From assembly GCA_016206675.1 (NCBI GenBank), contig JACQRD010000004.1, forward strand, positions 1 to 13,070: a DNA stretch of 13,070 nt, in the 5' to 3' direction. A model generated the notes under the pieces. That model had not been told where the DNA came from. It saw only the letters and a list, made by a program, of their open reading frames with translations, and did not search any database. Of the stretch, positions 6,791 to 13,070 are shown piece after piece; the first letter of the stretch is position 1; each line of letters begins with the position of its first letter. A program made the position numbers and the translations under genes. This stretch comes from Candidatus Omnitrophota bacterium (GTDB lineage Bacteria; Omnitrophota; Gorgyraeia; Aquiviventales; Aquiviventaceae).

Positions 6791-6825
6791 CAGCACACAG
6801 CACACAGCACACAGCACACAGCACG
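6791..6825 (+). repeat. Tandem heptamer array (CAGCACA)4 plus one near copy
   Basis: Four perfect CAGCACA units (6791-6818) and a fifth with one change (6819-6825) fill the 49-bp spacer between the ptsI stop and the start of the nucleotidyltransferase gene. On the transcribed (minus) strand they read TGTGCTG, and they end four bases before the ATG. This is the cleanest copy of the word shared by five spacers. Confidence 0.95.
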
Positions 6826-6836
6826 CCTAACACCCC

Positions 6837-8579
6837 TCATTCTACAAGCGCCGGCACCACCTGCTTCAAATGCGCCTGAAGGAAGGCCTCGACCTCCTTG
6901 CCGGTGCGCAGCTTCAGCGCGCCGTCGACCACGGACTTGGCGAAGGAGTACTCCACCGAGCGGATCACCTGCTTGACGAGCGGCAGCTGCACCGGTGAGG
7001 TCGAGAACTCATCCAGCCCCATGCCCAGCAGCAGCAGGCTCAAGGCCGGCTCGCCCGCCATCTCGCCGCACATCCCCACCCAGATCCCTGCGGCGTGGCC
7101 GACGTCGATAATCTGTTTGATGAGCCGCAAAATCGCCGGGTGCGTGGGCTCATAGAGGTAGGCGATTTTTTCGTTCACGCGGTCCACCGCCAGCGAGTAC
7201 TGGATCAGATCGTTGGTGCCGATGGAGAAGAAGTCCACGTCCTGCGCCAGCAGGTCGCACGTCAGCGCGGCCGAAGGCACTTCGATCATCGCCCCGACTT
7301 CGATGTCGGCGTTAAACGGCGTGCCCTCCCGCGAGAGCTCCTGCTCCACTTCATGGAGGATCTCATTCGCCCGCTTCAGCTCTTCGACGCCGGAAATCAT
7401 GGGGTACATCAGCTTGAGATTGCCCTTCGTGCTGGCGCGCAGGATGGCCCGCAGCTGCATCCGGAACACATCCGGCCGTGCCAGGCTGAAGCGGATGGCC
7501 CGCCAGCCCATGAAGGGGTTCATCTCGGCGGGCATCTGCAGCGGCGAGAAGAACTTGTCCCCCCCGAGATCCATCGTGCGGATGATGACCGGATGCGGGG
7601 CCAGCCGCTCGACCGTTGAGGCGTAGGCCTCGTACTGCTCCTCTTCCGTCGGAAAGTCGTTGCGGTTCAGGTAGAGGAATTCCGTGCGGAAGAGGCCGAT
7701 GCCCGCAGCACCATGCGCGATGACCGAGGGCACCTCATCCGGTAGCTCGATGTTCGCCGACAGGGTCACGGGGTGGCGGTCCAGCGTCTCCGCGGGCAGA
7801 TCCTTCAGTTGCAGCAGCTGCCGGTTGGCTTCCTGGTAGCGACGCTGCTCCAGCTCGTAGCGCTGCACCGTTGGCGGATCGGGATCGACGATCACCTCGC
7901 CGCGGCTGCCGTCGACGATCACGACATCCCCTTTCTGGATGCGCCGGGTGGCCGCCTCCAGCCCCACCACGGCGGGGATCTCCAGCGACTTCGCCATGAT
8001 GGCCGTGTGGCTGGTCCGTCCGCCGACGTCCGTCACGAAGGCCAGCACGTGCCGCTTGTGCATCTGCGCCGTCTCGGAGGGCGACAGATCCCGCGCGATC
8101 ACGACCACCGGCTGCTCGAACTGCAGCGCGGCATCGGTGCGCTTGCCGAGCAGGTTGCGCAGCACGCGCTTGCGGACGTCGTCGATGTCGGCGACGCGCT
8201 CCCGCAGGTACTCATCCTCGGTCCTGGCAAACACCTTCAGGTGGCGCCGCATGATCTCGTTGAAGACCACTTCCACGTTGACCAGCTGCTGCTTCAGACC
8301 GTTGATGATCTCCTCGCGCAGTGCTTGGTCTTCCAGTACCAGCAGGTGGGCGTTGAGGATCTCCGCGCTGTCGCGGCCCAGCTCGGTGGACACCCGCTTC
8401 TGGATCTGGATGATCTGATGGCGGGTCTTGATCATGGCTTCCTCAAGCCGCAGCAGCTCGAGAGAAATTTCCTGTTCGGTGATGGCGCGGCGCGGCAGCG
8501 ACAACTCTTCGCTGTCGAAGAAGAGGGCGTTGCCGATGGCCACACCGGGCGCGGCCGGAATACCCTTCAAGGTAATCAT
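6837..8579 (-). CDS. ptsI: PTS Enzyme I (phosphoenolpyruvate-protein phosphotransferase)
   Basis: This 580-residue cytosolic enzyme takes phosphate from phosphoenolpyruvate onto its own histidine and passes it to HPr. It has the full Enzyme I architecture and usual length (about 570-580). An N-terminal HPr-binding region is followed by the phosphohistidine site GGRTSHTAIMAKSLEIPAVVG with H191. The C-terminal PEP-binding barrel has GLFRTEFLY (295-303), FFSIGTNDLIQYSLAVDR (450-467) and GMCGEMAGEP with the catalytic C504. There is no GAF domain, so it is ordinary EI rather than EI-Ntr (PtsP). The start at 8579 overlaps the ptsH stop (ATGA), and no Shine-Dalgarno is visible. The frame is open further upstream through ptsH and GH57, but that part is out-of-frame shadow. 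Confidence 0.97.
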   Translation of the reverse strand: MITLKGIPAAPGVAIGNALFFDSEELSLPRRAITEQEISLELLRLEEAMIKTRHQIIQIQKRVSTELGRDSAEILNAHLLVLEDQALREEIINGLKQQLVNVEVVFNEIMRRHLKVFARTEDEYLRERVADIDDVRKRVLRNLLGKRTDAALQFEQPVVVIARDLSPSETAQMHKRHVLAFVTDVGGRTSHTAIMAKSLEIPAVVGLEAATRRIQKGDVVIVDGSRGEVIVDPDPPTVQRYELEQRRYQEANRQLLQLKDLPAETLDRHPVTLSANIELPDEVPSVIAHGAAGIGLFRTEFLYLNRNDFPTEEEQYEAYASTVERLAPHPVIIRTMDLGGDKFFSPLQMPAEMNPFMGWRAIRFSLARPDVFRMQLRAILRASTKGNLKLMYPMISGVEELKRANEILHEVEQELSREGTPFNADIEVGAMIEVPSAALTCDLLAQDVDFFSIGTNDLIQYSLAVDRVNEKIAYLYEPTHPAILRLIKQIIDVGHAAGIWVGMCGEMAGEPALSLLLLGMGLDEFSTSPVQLPLVKQVIRSVEYSFAKSVVDGALKLRTGKEVEAFLQAHLKQVVPALVE

Positions 8580-8860
8580 GAATGCTCGGAGGGATCGGCC
8601 AGCGGCTTCGTGACGATCTCCACCAGTTGCTCCATCGCCTCCTCCGCATCCGTGCCGTCGGTGATGATCGCGATGCGCGAGCCCTGGTTGGCGGCCAGCG
8701 TCAGCAGCCCCATAATGGATTTGCCGTCGACGATCTTGCGCCCCTTCTTGACCGTAATGCGCGAGGCGAAGCGCTTGGCGGTCTGCACGAACAGAGAGGC
8801 CGGGCGCGCATGGAGGCCCTGGCGGTGAAACACCGAGATGGTCCGCTGCAGCGACGGCAT
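8576..8860 (-). CDS. ptsH: HPr phosphocarrier protein
   Basis: This 94-residue cytosolic protein accepts phosphate from Enzyme I and passes it to EIIA. The catalytic site is GLHARPAS (15-22) with H17, equivalent to His15. The second site KSIMGLL (47-53) carries S48, equivalent to Ser46, the target of HPr kinase/phosphorylase in organisms that have it, so both control points are kept. It is a few residues longer than typical HPr (85-90), with an extra acidic/polar tail. The start at 8860 is backed by GAGGG five bases upstream, which lies in the last codons of the GH57 gene; only two bases separate that stop from this start. It overlaps ptsI by ATGA. Confidence 0.96.
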   Translation of the reverse strand: MPSLQRTISVFHRQGLHARPASLFVQTAKRFASRITVKKGRKIVDGKSIMGLLTLAANQGSRIAIITDGTDAEEAMEQLVEIVTKPLADPSEHS

Positions 8861-8862
8861 CG

Positions 8863-11019
8863 TTACCCTCGCCCCCTCGAGCGCGTGCGGGCGGAGGCCC
8901 TGGGCGCATGGAGCCCCCCGGCCAACTTGTCCCGAGTGGAGTCGAGGGAGGCCGGGGCCCGAGTCGAGGGGTCGTACGCCCACCGCACCCGGCTTTCCCA
9001 GCGCAACAGTCCCCTGAGCTCCCAGAGCAGCACCGCGCACAAGCCTTGGAAGGTCCGCTCCAAGCCGCCCTCGGACTCCGAGACGGTCTCCACGGGAAAG
9101 GTGTAGAGCGTCGCCGGCGGATCCACCTCGGCGGCGAGCCGGATGCCCGACCACTGCTCGAGGATGTCGAACCGCCGCACGGCGCGCTGCTCGCTGGGGC
9201 CCTGCAGCCGGCGCTCATCCCGCAGGGCGACATTGAACTCCAGCGCCGCCACCGGCGCGCGCACCCCTTCCAGCCCATAGCGGAACTCGACCGCCGGCTC
9301 CTTCGGCGAGGCCTGAATGATCTTCCAGCTCGATCCGGCCGGCAGCGCGCGCCGCAGCTCGATGCGCAGCGATCGGTTGGAACCGGCCGGGCGGTGTTGC
9401 GTCCAGGGCCCCGAGGACCATAAGCGCCGCTCGCCCCACGTGGAGCGCGCCGCCTCTTGCAGGCTCGGCAGGCTCTCGAACGCGTAGTCGATGAACGCGC
9501 TGCGGCGGTGATCGTCGTACACGAGATGTTCGTCCAATTGTTCCTCTTTGACGCCCAGCGCGTCATGGATGCTGGGGGGATGGCGCGCTGAGGCGGCCAC
9601 CGCCGCCGGCTGCGGCTCGCGCAATTTCCGGTGGTAGCTTTCAGGCCGGCGGCTGAGCGTGTCCAGCACGTTGACGTTGGGCTGATACAGATGCCAGGCG
9701 GTGACCGTCCCGCCCTCCGCGGGGTCCACGACCAGGCTCATCGCGGAGGTCGCCACGCGCAGCTCCTCCATCCCGTCGCCGTCTTGGTCGGCGGACGCTA
9801 CCGCTGCGGAGCGGCCCGCCAGCCGATTGATGAAGGCCTCCGCCCTGATCAAGTGGCTGTAGACCGCCCGCCGCAGGTGGGCGAGGTAGAGTCCGCCGAA
9901 GACCCCGTGCCAATAGGCGCAATTGCACTGCGCCGTGTAGAGCTCGCGTTCCGCTTGTCGAAGGAGCGCGTCACGCTGTCTGGCTGAAGGCTGAAGGCTG
10001 AAGGCTGAAGGTCGCTTGGATGCCGCCTTGAGCCTTGAACCTTGAGCCTTGAGCGCACGAAGGGATTCACTGACGCGCAACATGGCTTGCTGCATCGCGT
10101 TGGCTTCCGGATACTTCACGAAGAAGTTCCGAAAATTCCCGTTTGACCATTCGAGCATCTCATCGTAGCTGCCGCACGGCAGCGCCACACGGCCGTCGGG
10201 CGGCGCCTGGCGCACGTAGTCGCGGAACGTCGAGGTGGACAGCCATGCCCCTTCCCGCTCCAGGGCGCTGAAGAAGCGGTCCAGCCACCCCTCGCGGTAG
10301 ACCCAGTCGTGCGTCTTCGGCCAGAGGCCGAACTTTTCCCCGTCATCGGCGAAGGTCACTGCCACCGGCGCCTGCCGGCGCAGCCGGCGGAGGAATTCGA
10401 TCGTTTTGTCCACCGGCTGAAACGGCATCGTGTAGCGCAGGCGCTTGGAGGCGGGAAAGAGCCGGACGGTCGAGCCGGCGTACTCCGCGGTGTAGGAGCC
10501 CAGCACGTCCCACCACGCCTCATCCTCCACTTGCAGCGCGGCCGGCAGCCACGATTTCGCCGGCTGGAATTGGTTGGCGTCGACCATCGTATAGCGGATG
10601 CCGGCCGCCGCCAGGCTGCGTGGCAGCTCCGGCTCCCACACCCGCTCGGTCAGCCACAGGCCCTGCGCCTCCACGCGGAAGCGCCTAGACAGCGCCTGGC
10701 GCATCATGGCGATCTGCCCCTGCCGGTCCGGCTCAGGAATCAGCGGCAGAATCGGCTCGTAGTAGCCGCCGGCCAACAGCTCGACGCGGCCGCGCGCCGC
10801 CAGACGGCGGATGCGCGCCACAAACGCCGGCCGCTCGGCGGCGAGCCAGTCCAGCAGCGGGCCGCTGTAATGCAAAGCCAGCCGCACGCCGGGATGGCGC
10901 TCCAGCACGCCGATGAACGGCTCATACGCCTTGGTGTACGCCTCTTCGAACACGAAGCCGAAATTGCCCACCGGCTGGTGACAGTGCACCGCCATCAAGA
11001 GGGTCACGGATCCGCTCAT
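8863..11019 (-). CDS. Glycoside hydrolase family 57 enzyme, 4-alpha-glucanotransferase/alpha-amylase type
   Basis: This 718-residue protein resembles the Thermococcus litoralis 4-alpha-glucanotransferase class. It has the five GH57 conserved regions: HCHQP (12-16), GGYYEP (84-89), WLTERVWEP with the expected nucleophile E125 (122-130), TFADDGEKFGLWP with the expected acid/base Asp (D225/D226), and LPCGSYDEMLEWS (280-292). A helical part follows with QCNCAYWHGVFGGLY (364-378, DUF1925-like), then a C-terminal beta-sandwich (DUF1926-like). It should act on alpha-1,4-glucans such as glycogen or maltodextrin; there is no signal peptide, so it is probably cytosolic. Residues 323-346 are encoded by an inverted heptamer array, and about the last 30 residues by another repeat and basic low-complexity sequence. 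The start at 11019 overlaps the yvcK stop (ATGA). The two-base gap to ptsH suggests co-regulation with the PTS. Confidence 0.9.
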   Translation of the reverse strand: MSGSVTLLMAVHCHQPVGNFGFVFEEAYTKAYEPFIGVLERHPGVRLALHYSGPLLDWLAAERPAFVARIRRLAARGRVELLAGGYYEPILPLIPEPDRQGQIAMMRQALSRRFRVEAQGLWLTERVWEPELPRSLAAAGIRYTMVDANQFQPAKSWLPAALQVEDEAWWDVLGSYTAEYAGSTVRLFPASKRLRYTMPFQPVDKTIEFLRRLRRQAPVAVTFADDGEKFGLWPKTHDWVYREGWLDRFFSALEREGAWLSTSTFRDYVRQAPPDGRVALPCGSYDEMLEWSNGNFRNFFVKYPEANAMQQAMLRVSESLRALKAQGSRLKAASKRPSAFSLQPSARQRDALLRQAERELYTAQCNCAYWHGVFGGLYLAHLRRAVYSHLIRAEAFINRLAGRSAAVASADQDGDGMEELRVATSAMSLVVDPAEGGTVTAWHLYQPNVNVLDTLSRRPESYHRKLREPQPAAVAASARHPPSIHDALGVKEEQLDEHLVYDDHRRSAFIDYAFESLPSLQEAARSTWGERRLWSSGPWTQHRPAGSNRSLRIELRRALPAGSSWKIIQASPKEPAVEFRYGLEGVRAPVAALEFNVALRDERRLQGPSEQRAVRRFDILEQWSGIRLAAEVDPPATLYTFPVETVSESEGGLERTFQGLCAVLLWELRGLLRWESRVRWAYDPSTRAPASLDSTRDKLAGGLHAPRASARTRSRGRG
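8931..8971 (+). repeat. Direct repeat of CCCGAG(TGGAG)TCGAGGG at the GH57 3' end
   Basis: CCCGAGTGGAGTCGAGGG (8931-8948) recurs as CCCGAGTCGAGGG (8958-8970), the second copy lacking the inner five bases. It lies inside the last 40 codons of the GH57 gene and reads there as part of STRAPASLDSTRDKL. The word, preceded by CTTGT, resembles a dispersed repeat I recall from many environmental genomes (CCTGAGCGGAGTCGAAGG). That resemblance is from memory, not a search. Confidence 0.6.
9984..10053. repeat. Inverted pair of heptamer arrays inside the GH57 gene
   Basis: On the plus strand (CTGAAGG)4 spans 9984-10011, a 14-bp gap follows (10012-10025), and then (CCTTGAG)4 with one substitution spans 10026-10053. 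The block is 70 bp, ten heptamer lengths. In the mRNA the two arrays face each other as CUCAAGG and CCUUCAG units. They pair as a 28-bp stem with a C-C mismatch every seventh base and a 14-base loop. It is translated as residues 323-346, LKAQGSRLKAASKRPSAFSLQPSA in two pieces, between the catalytic barrel and the DUF1925-like helices. Confidence 0.95.
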
Positions 11020-12290
11020 GCCCCGTTCGTTCCAGTCCGCGCTGCAGCGCTGACCCGCCCCCGCCCGCCGACGAGCAGCTGGATGATCAGCTTGGCCACT
11101 TTGTCGGGATCGTGGCGCACGTAATTTTCCGTGCTGATGATATCCTCCGCCACCACCTGGTAGCCCATCTCGCGCAGGCGCTCCGCGTCGGGCTCCACCG
11201 GATGGGCCTCCTCCCGGCGGTAGCGCTCCAGCAGGTTCACCGGCACCGGCTCCGTATTGACGACGCATACCTGCACCAAGCCGGGATTGCTGTGGGCGAT
11301 GAGCGCTTGCAGGTGGTCGCTGGCCTTGAAGTTGTTCGTCTCCCGGTGCTGGGTCATCACGTTGCAGACGTAAATTTTCATCGCCTTGGACTGCACGACG
11401 GCGTCCACCACGCGGTCCACCAGCAGATTCGGGATGATGCTGGTGTAGAGCGAGCCGGGCCCGAAGATGATGGCGTTGGCGTCCCGAATGGCATCCAGCG
11501 CCGCCAGCGTCGGCTGGCAAGTGGAGGGCTCCAAGTAGACGCGGCGGATCGGCTGCGCGGCGTGGGAGATCTTCGACTCCCCCATCGTCACGCTGCCGTC
11601 TTCATGCTCGGCCACCAGGCGGACTTTGGTGTTCGTGGACGGCACCACGTGGCCGCGGATGGCCAGCACCTTGCTGGAGGCCTGCACGGCCTGCTCGAAA
11701 TCGCCCGTGATCTTCGTCATGGCGGTGATGAAGAGATTGCCGAAGCTGTGCCCCTGCAGGGCCGAATCCTCCGCGAAGCGGTATTGGAAGAGCCGCTGCA
11801 TCAGCGGCTCGGTATCGGCCAGCGCCACGAGGCAGTTGCGGATATCCCCCGGCGGCAGCATGTCGAACTCCTGGCGCAGGCGGCCCGAGCTGCCGCCGTC
11901 ATCCGCCACCGTCACGATGGCGGTGATGTTGCTGGTGTAGTGCTTCAAGCCGTGCAGCAGGGTGGAGAGGCCCGTGCCTCCGCCGACGACGACGATCTTG
12001 GGACCGCGCTCTAAGTGCCGCCGCTGGAAAACCATCTCCACCAGATCCTGCCCGTGGCCGGGCGAGACGACTTCCAGCAGCGAATGCACCATCGAGCCGA
12101 TGCCATACACCAGCGAGATGAGGCCGCTGAGGAGCATGACGAGGCTTATCAGCCGCAGGGCCACGCCCCCCTCGAGGGGCAGCAGGGCGGAGCCGATGCC
12201 GAAGAGAAAGACCCCCACAATGGCCATCACCAGCCAGCGCTTGACGCGCATCCCGGGATAGAACCATTTAAGGAACCGCATGGGGTTCAT
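11016..12290 (-). CDS. yvcK: YvcK/CofD-family protein (gluconeogenesis factor) with N-terminal membrane anchor
   Basis: This 424-residue protein has the YvcK signatures: KIVVVGGGTGLSTLLHGLK (98-116), TVADDGGSSGRLRQEFD (127-143), PPGDIRNCLVAL (146-157), HSFGNL, and later FGPGSLYTSIIPNLL. The family is related to the F420 enzyme CofD. In Bacillus subtilis YvcK binds UDP-sugars and is needed for growth and cell-wall synthesis on gluconeogenic carbon. Ahead of this domain lie about 75 extra residues with two strong hydrophobic helices (about 19-39 and 45-66), so the protein is probably held at the inner membrane with the YvcK domain in the cytosol. The start is uncertain: GTG at 12293, ATG at 12290 and ATG at 12281 are all possible, and none has a Shine-Dalgarno. 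The stop overlaps the GH57 start. Confidence 0.9.
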   Translation of the reverse strand: MNPMRFLKWFYPGMRVKRWLVMAIVGVFLFGIGSALLPLEGGVALRLISLVMLLSGLISLVYGIGSMVHSLLEVVSPGHGQDLVEMVFQRRHLERGPKIVVVGGGTGLSTLLHGLKHYTSNITAIVTVADDGGSSGRLRQEFDMLPPGDIRNCLVALADTEPLMQRLFQYRFAEDSALQGHSFGNLFITAMTKITGDFEQAVQASSKVLAIRGHVVPSTNTKVRLVAEHEDGSVTMGESKISHAAQPIRRVYLEPSTCQPTLAALDAIRDANAIIFGPGSLYTSIIPNLLVDRVVDAVVQSKAMKIYVCNVMTQHRETNNFKASDHLQALIAHSNPGLVQVCVVNTEPVPVNLLERYRREEAHPVEPDAERLREMGYQVVAEDIISTENYVRHDPDKVAKLIIQLLVGGRGRVSAAARTGTNGA

Positions 12291-12308
12291 CACGCTATGG
12301 AGCCACTG

Positions 12309-12336
12309 TGTGCTGTCTGCTGTGTGCTGTGTGCTG
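12309..12336 (-). repeat. Heptamer array, CAGCACA type, 4 units
   Basis: Plus-strand units TGTGCTG-TCTGCTG-TGTGCTG-TGTGCTG span exactly 28 bp and end two bases before the stop codon of the EIIA gene, filling most of the EIIA-yvcK spacer. On the transcribed strand the array reads CAGCACA just after the EIIA stop, as behind lptG, ahcY and metK. Confidence 0.92.
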
Positions 12337-12338
12337 AG

Positions 12339-12815
12339 TTAATGGCGTCGTTCGTCTTCCTCGCGAATGATCCGCACGAGCGTCTTCTCGTCCTTGGCGT
12401 TTTTCAGCGTGTCGCGGAAGTGCTTGTCCTTCAGCAGGCGGGAAATGCGGGCGAGCGCTTTCAGGTGGGGGCCGGCGGAGTCCTCCGGGGCGACCAGCAG
12501 GAAAAAGAGGTGGACCGGCTCGCCGTCAAGGGAGTCGAAGGCAATGCCGCTGCGGCAGACACCGAAGGCCGCCACCAGGTCTTTGACGCAGTCGCACTTG
12601 CCATGCGGAATCGCCACCCCCTGCCCGATGCCGGTGGAGCCGAGCGACTCGCGCTTCAGCAGGATTTGCACCAGGCGGGCGACGTCCTTTTCCTTGATCG
12701 CCCCCGCCGCCACGAGCAGCTGCACCAGCGCCTGGATGATCTCTTCCTTGCTCTGGTTTGGCACCTTCAGATCGGTCGTGACGGCCCGCTCATCCAGAAA
12801 GCTCATGATGGTCAT
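12339..12815 (-). CDS. PTS EIIA domain protein (fructose/nitrogen type, PtsN-like)
   Basis: This 158-residue single-domain protein belongs to the EIIA-fructose/Ntr family. It carries the phosphorylated histidine in GVAIPHGK (H71), preceded by KRESLGSTGIGQG (54-66) and followed by DGEPVHLFFLLVAPEDSAGPHLKALARISRLL, all typical. The length fits free-standing PtsN (about 150-165) rather than a domain of a fused permease. It would receive phosphate from HPr. With no EIIB or EIIC in the window a regulatory role is more likely than sugar uptake, but they may lie elsewhere. The ATG at 12815 is backed by GGAGGGG five bases upstream. It lies 55 bp downstream of tRNA-Gly in the same direction and may share its transcript. 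Confidence 0.93.
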   Translation of the reverse strand: MTIMSFLDERAVTTDLKVPNQSKEEIIQALVQLLVAAGAIKEKDVARLVQILLKRESLGSTGIGQGVAIPHGKCDCVKDLVAAFGVCRSGIAFDSLDGEPVHLFFLLVAPEDSAGPHLKALARISRLLKDKHFRDTLKNAKDEKTLVRIIREEDERRH

Positions 12816-12820
12816 GCTGT

Positions 12821-12827
12821 CCCCTCC
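12821..12827 (-). promoter_or_regulatory. Strong Shine-Dalgarno for the EIIA gene
   Basis: GGAGGGG on the minus strand ends five bases before the ATG at 12815. It is one of the few clear ribosome sites in the window and marks the first protein gene of the minus-strand operon. Confidence 0.85.
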
Positions 12828-12870
12828 AGGAATCCAACGAGTGAACTACAGATGACCTGCTGAAGTAAAG

Positions 12871-12942
12871 AGCGGGAGATGGGATTTGAACCCACGACCC
12901 TCACGTTGGCAACGTGATGCTCTACCCCTGAGCTACTCCCGC
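12871..12942 (-). tRNA. tRNA-Gly (anticodon GCC)
   Basis: The 72-nt minus-strand RNA folds fully. The acceptor GCGGGAG pairs with CTCCCGC, the D-stem is GCTC/GAGC, and the anticodon stem TCACG/CGTGA encloses TTGCCAA (anticodon GCC). The variable loop has five bases, and the T-arm is GTGGG-TTCAAAT-CCCAT. The discriminator is U, usual for bacterial tRNA-Gly. The 3' CCA is not encoded (CTT follows). Confidence 0.97.
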
Positions 12943-12945
12943 GTC

Positions 12946-12970
12946 GCCGCTATCGGAAAACTGTAGCGGC
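12946..12970. other. Perfect 7-bp hairpin between the two tRNA genes
   Basis: GCCGCTA (12946-12952) and TAGCGGC (12964-12970) are perfect inverted copies around an 11-base loop. There is no strong T-run following on the transcribed strand, so it may be a processing or spacer structure rather than a terminator. Confidence 0.5.
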
Positions 12971-12991
12971 TCCCCCTTCCACAGCGAATCC

Positions 12992-13070
12992 TGGGCGGAA
13001 GAGGATTTGAACCTCTACGGGTTTCCCCAACGGCTCCTAAGGCCGTCGCGTCTGCCATTCCGCCACCCGC
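12992..13070 (-). tRNA. tRNA-Leu (anticodon UAG), 5' end beyond the window
   Basis: The anticodon stem ACGGC/GCCGT encloses CTTAGGA (anticodon TAG, Leu). A long variable arm of class II type follows (TGGGGAAACCCGT), then the T-arm AGAGG-TTCAAAT-CCTCT and the acceptor strand TCCGCCC with discriminator A. The 5' acceptor strand shows only GCGGG; the first two bases, predicted GG, lie past base 13070. CCA is not encoded. Confidence 0.95.

Noticed and set aside
6788..6817. Ten extra N-terminal residues on the nucleotidyltransferase
   Set aside because: They are translated repeat array (LCAVCCVL), and the family motif starts properly from MSITVILLAAG.
6837..9566. Enzyme I fused to a long N-terminal extension
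   Set aside because: The extension is the shadow frame of GH57 and ptsH. MITLKGIPAAPG at 8579 is the standard Enzyme I start.
8863..11520. GH57 starting upstream at 11520
   Set aside because: The extra 167 codons overlap yvcK out of frame and look like shadow sequence. MSGSVTLLMAVHCHQP at 11019 matches the usual GH57 start and gives an ATGA overlap.

Overview
The window is GC-rich and reads as bacterial chromosome from a diderm. It holds a pair of LPS-export permeases (LptF/LptG), SAM-cycle enzymes, a sugar phosphotransferase (PTS) phosphorelay and two tRNA genes. A membrane-anchored YvcK/CofD-family protein, a GH57 glucanotransferase-type enzyme and many short tandem-word arrays between genes suggest a deeply branching, poorly cultured lineage, possibly of the Omnitrophota/PVC kind. 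That placement is inference; no rRNA or marker gene in the window settles it.

Layout. Bases 1-264 hold no convincing gene but end in a sigma70-like promoter. A plus-strand operon follows: comF (265-1047), lptF (1044-2135, ATGA overlap) and lptG (2243-3328). It ends at a bidirectional intrinsic terminator near 3365-3395. Everything right of that is on the minus strand. In transcription order it runs tRNA-Leu(UAG, cut by the window end), tRNA-Gly(GCC), a PTS EIIA of the Ntr/fructose type, yvcK, a GH57 enzyme, ptsH (HPr), ptsI (Enzyme I), a sugar-phosphate nucleotidyltransferase, metK and ahcY, and converges on the same terminator. yvcK-GH57 and ptsH-ptsI overlap by ATGA, and GH57-ptsH are 2 bases apart, so yvcK to ptsI is a tightly coupled block.

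How the genes work together. EI, HPr and EIIA make a soluble phosphorelay; no EIIB or EIIC permease gene is visible, so it looks regulatory rather than a transport system. HPr keeps both the catalytic His and the regulatory Ser. Its coupling to yvcK (a central-carbon regulator family) and to an alpha-glucan enzyme suggests control of storage-glucan use. metK and ahcY make and recycle the SAM methyl cycle. lptF/lptG form the membrane part of the LPS exporter.

The most unusual feature is not a gene. Almost every non-overlapping gene boundary, and two places inside coding sequence, carries a short tandem array, usually four copies of a 7-bp word (28 bp). Words include GCAATCC, CAGCACA, CTGAAGG and CCTTGAG. 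One spacer instead uses a 10-bp period and another a 13-bp period. Several arrays are paired in inverted orientation so that they fold into long imperfect hairpins: between lptF and lptG, around the terminator, upstream of metK, and inside the GH57 gene. They extend the ComF C-terminus and add about 24 residues to the GH57 enzyme.
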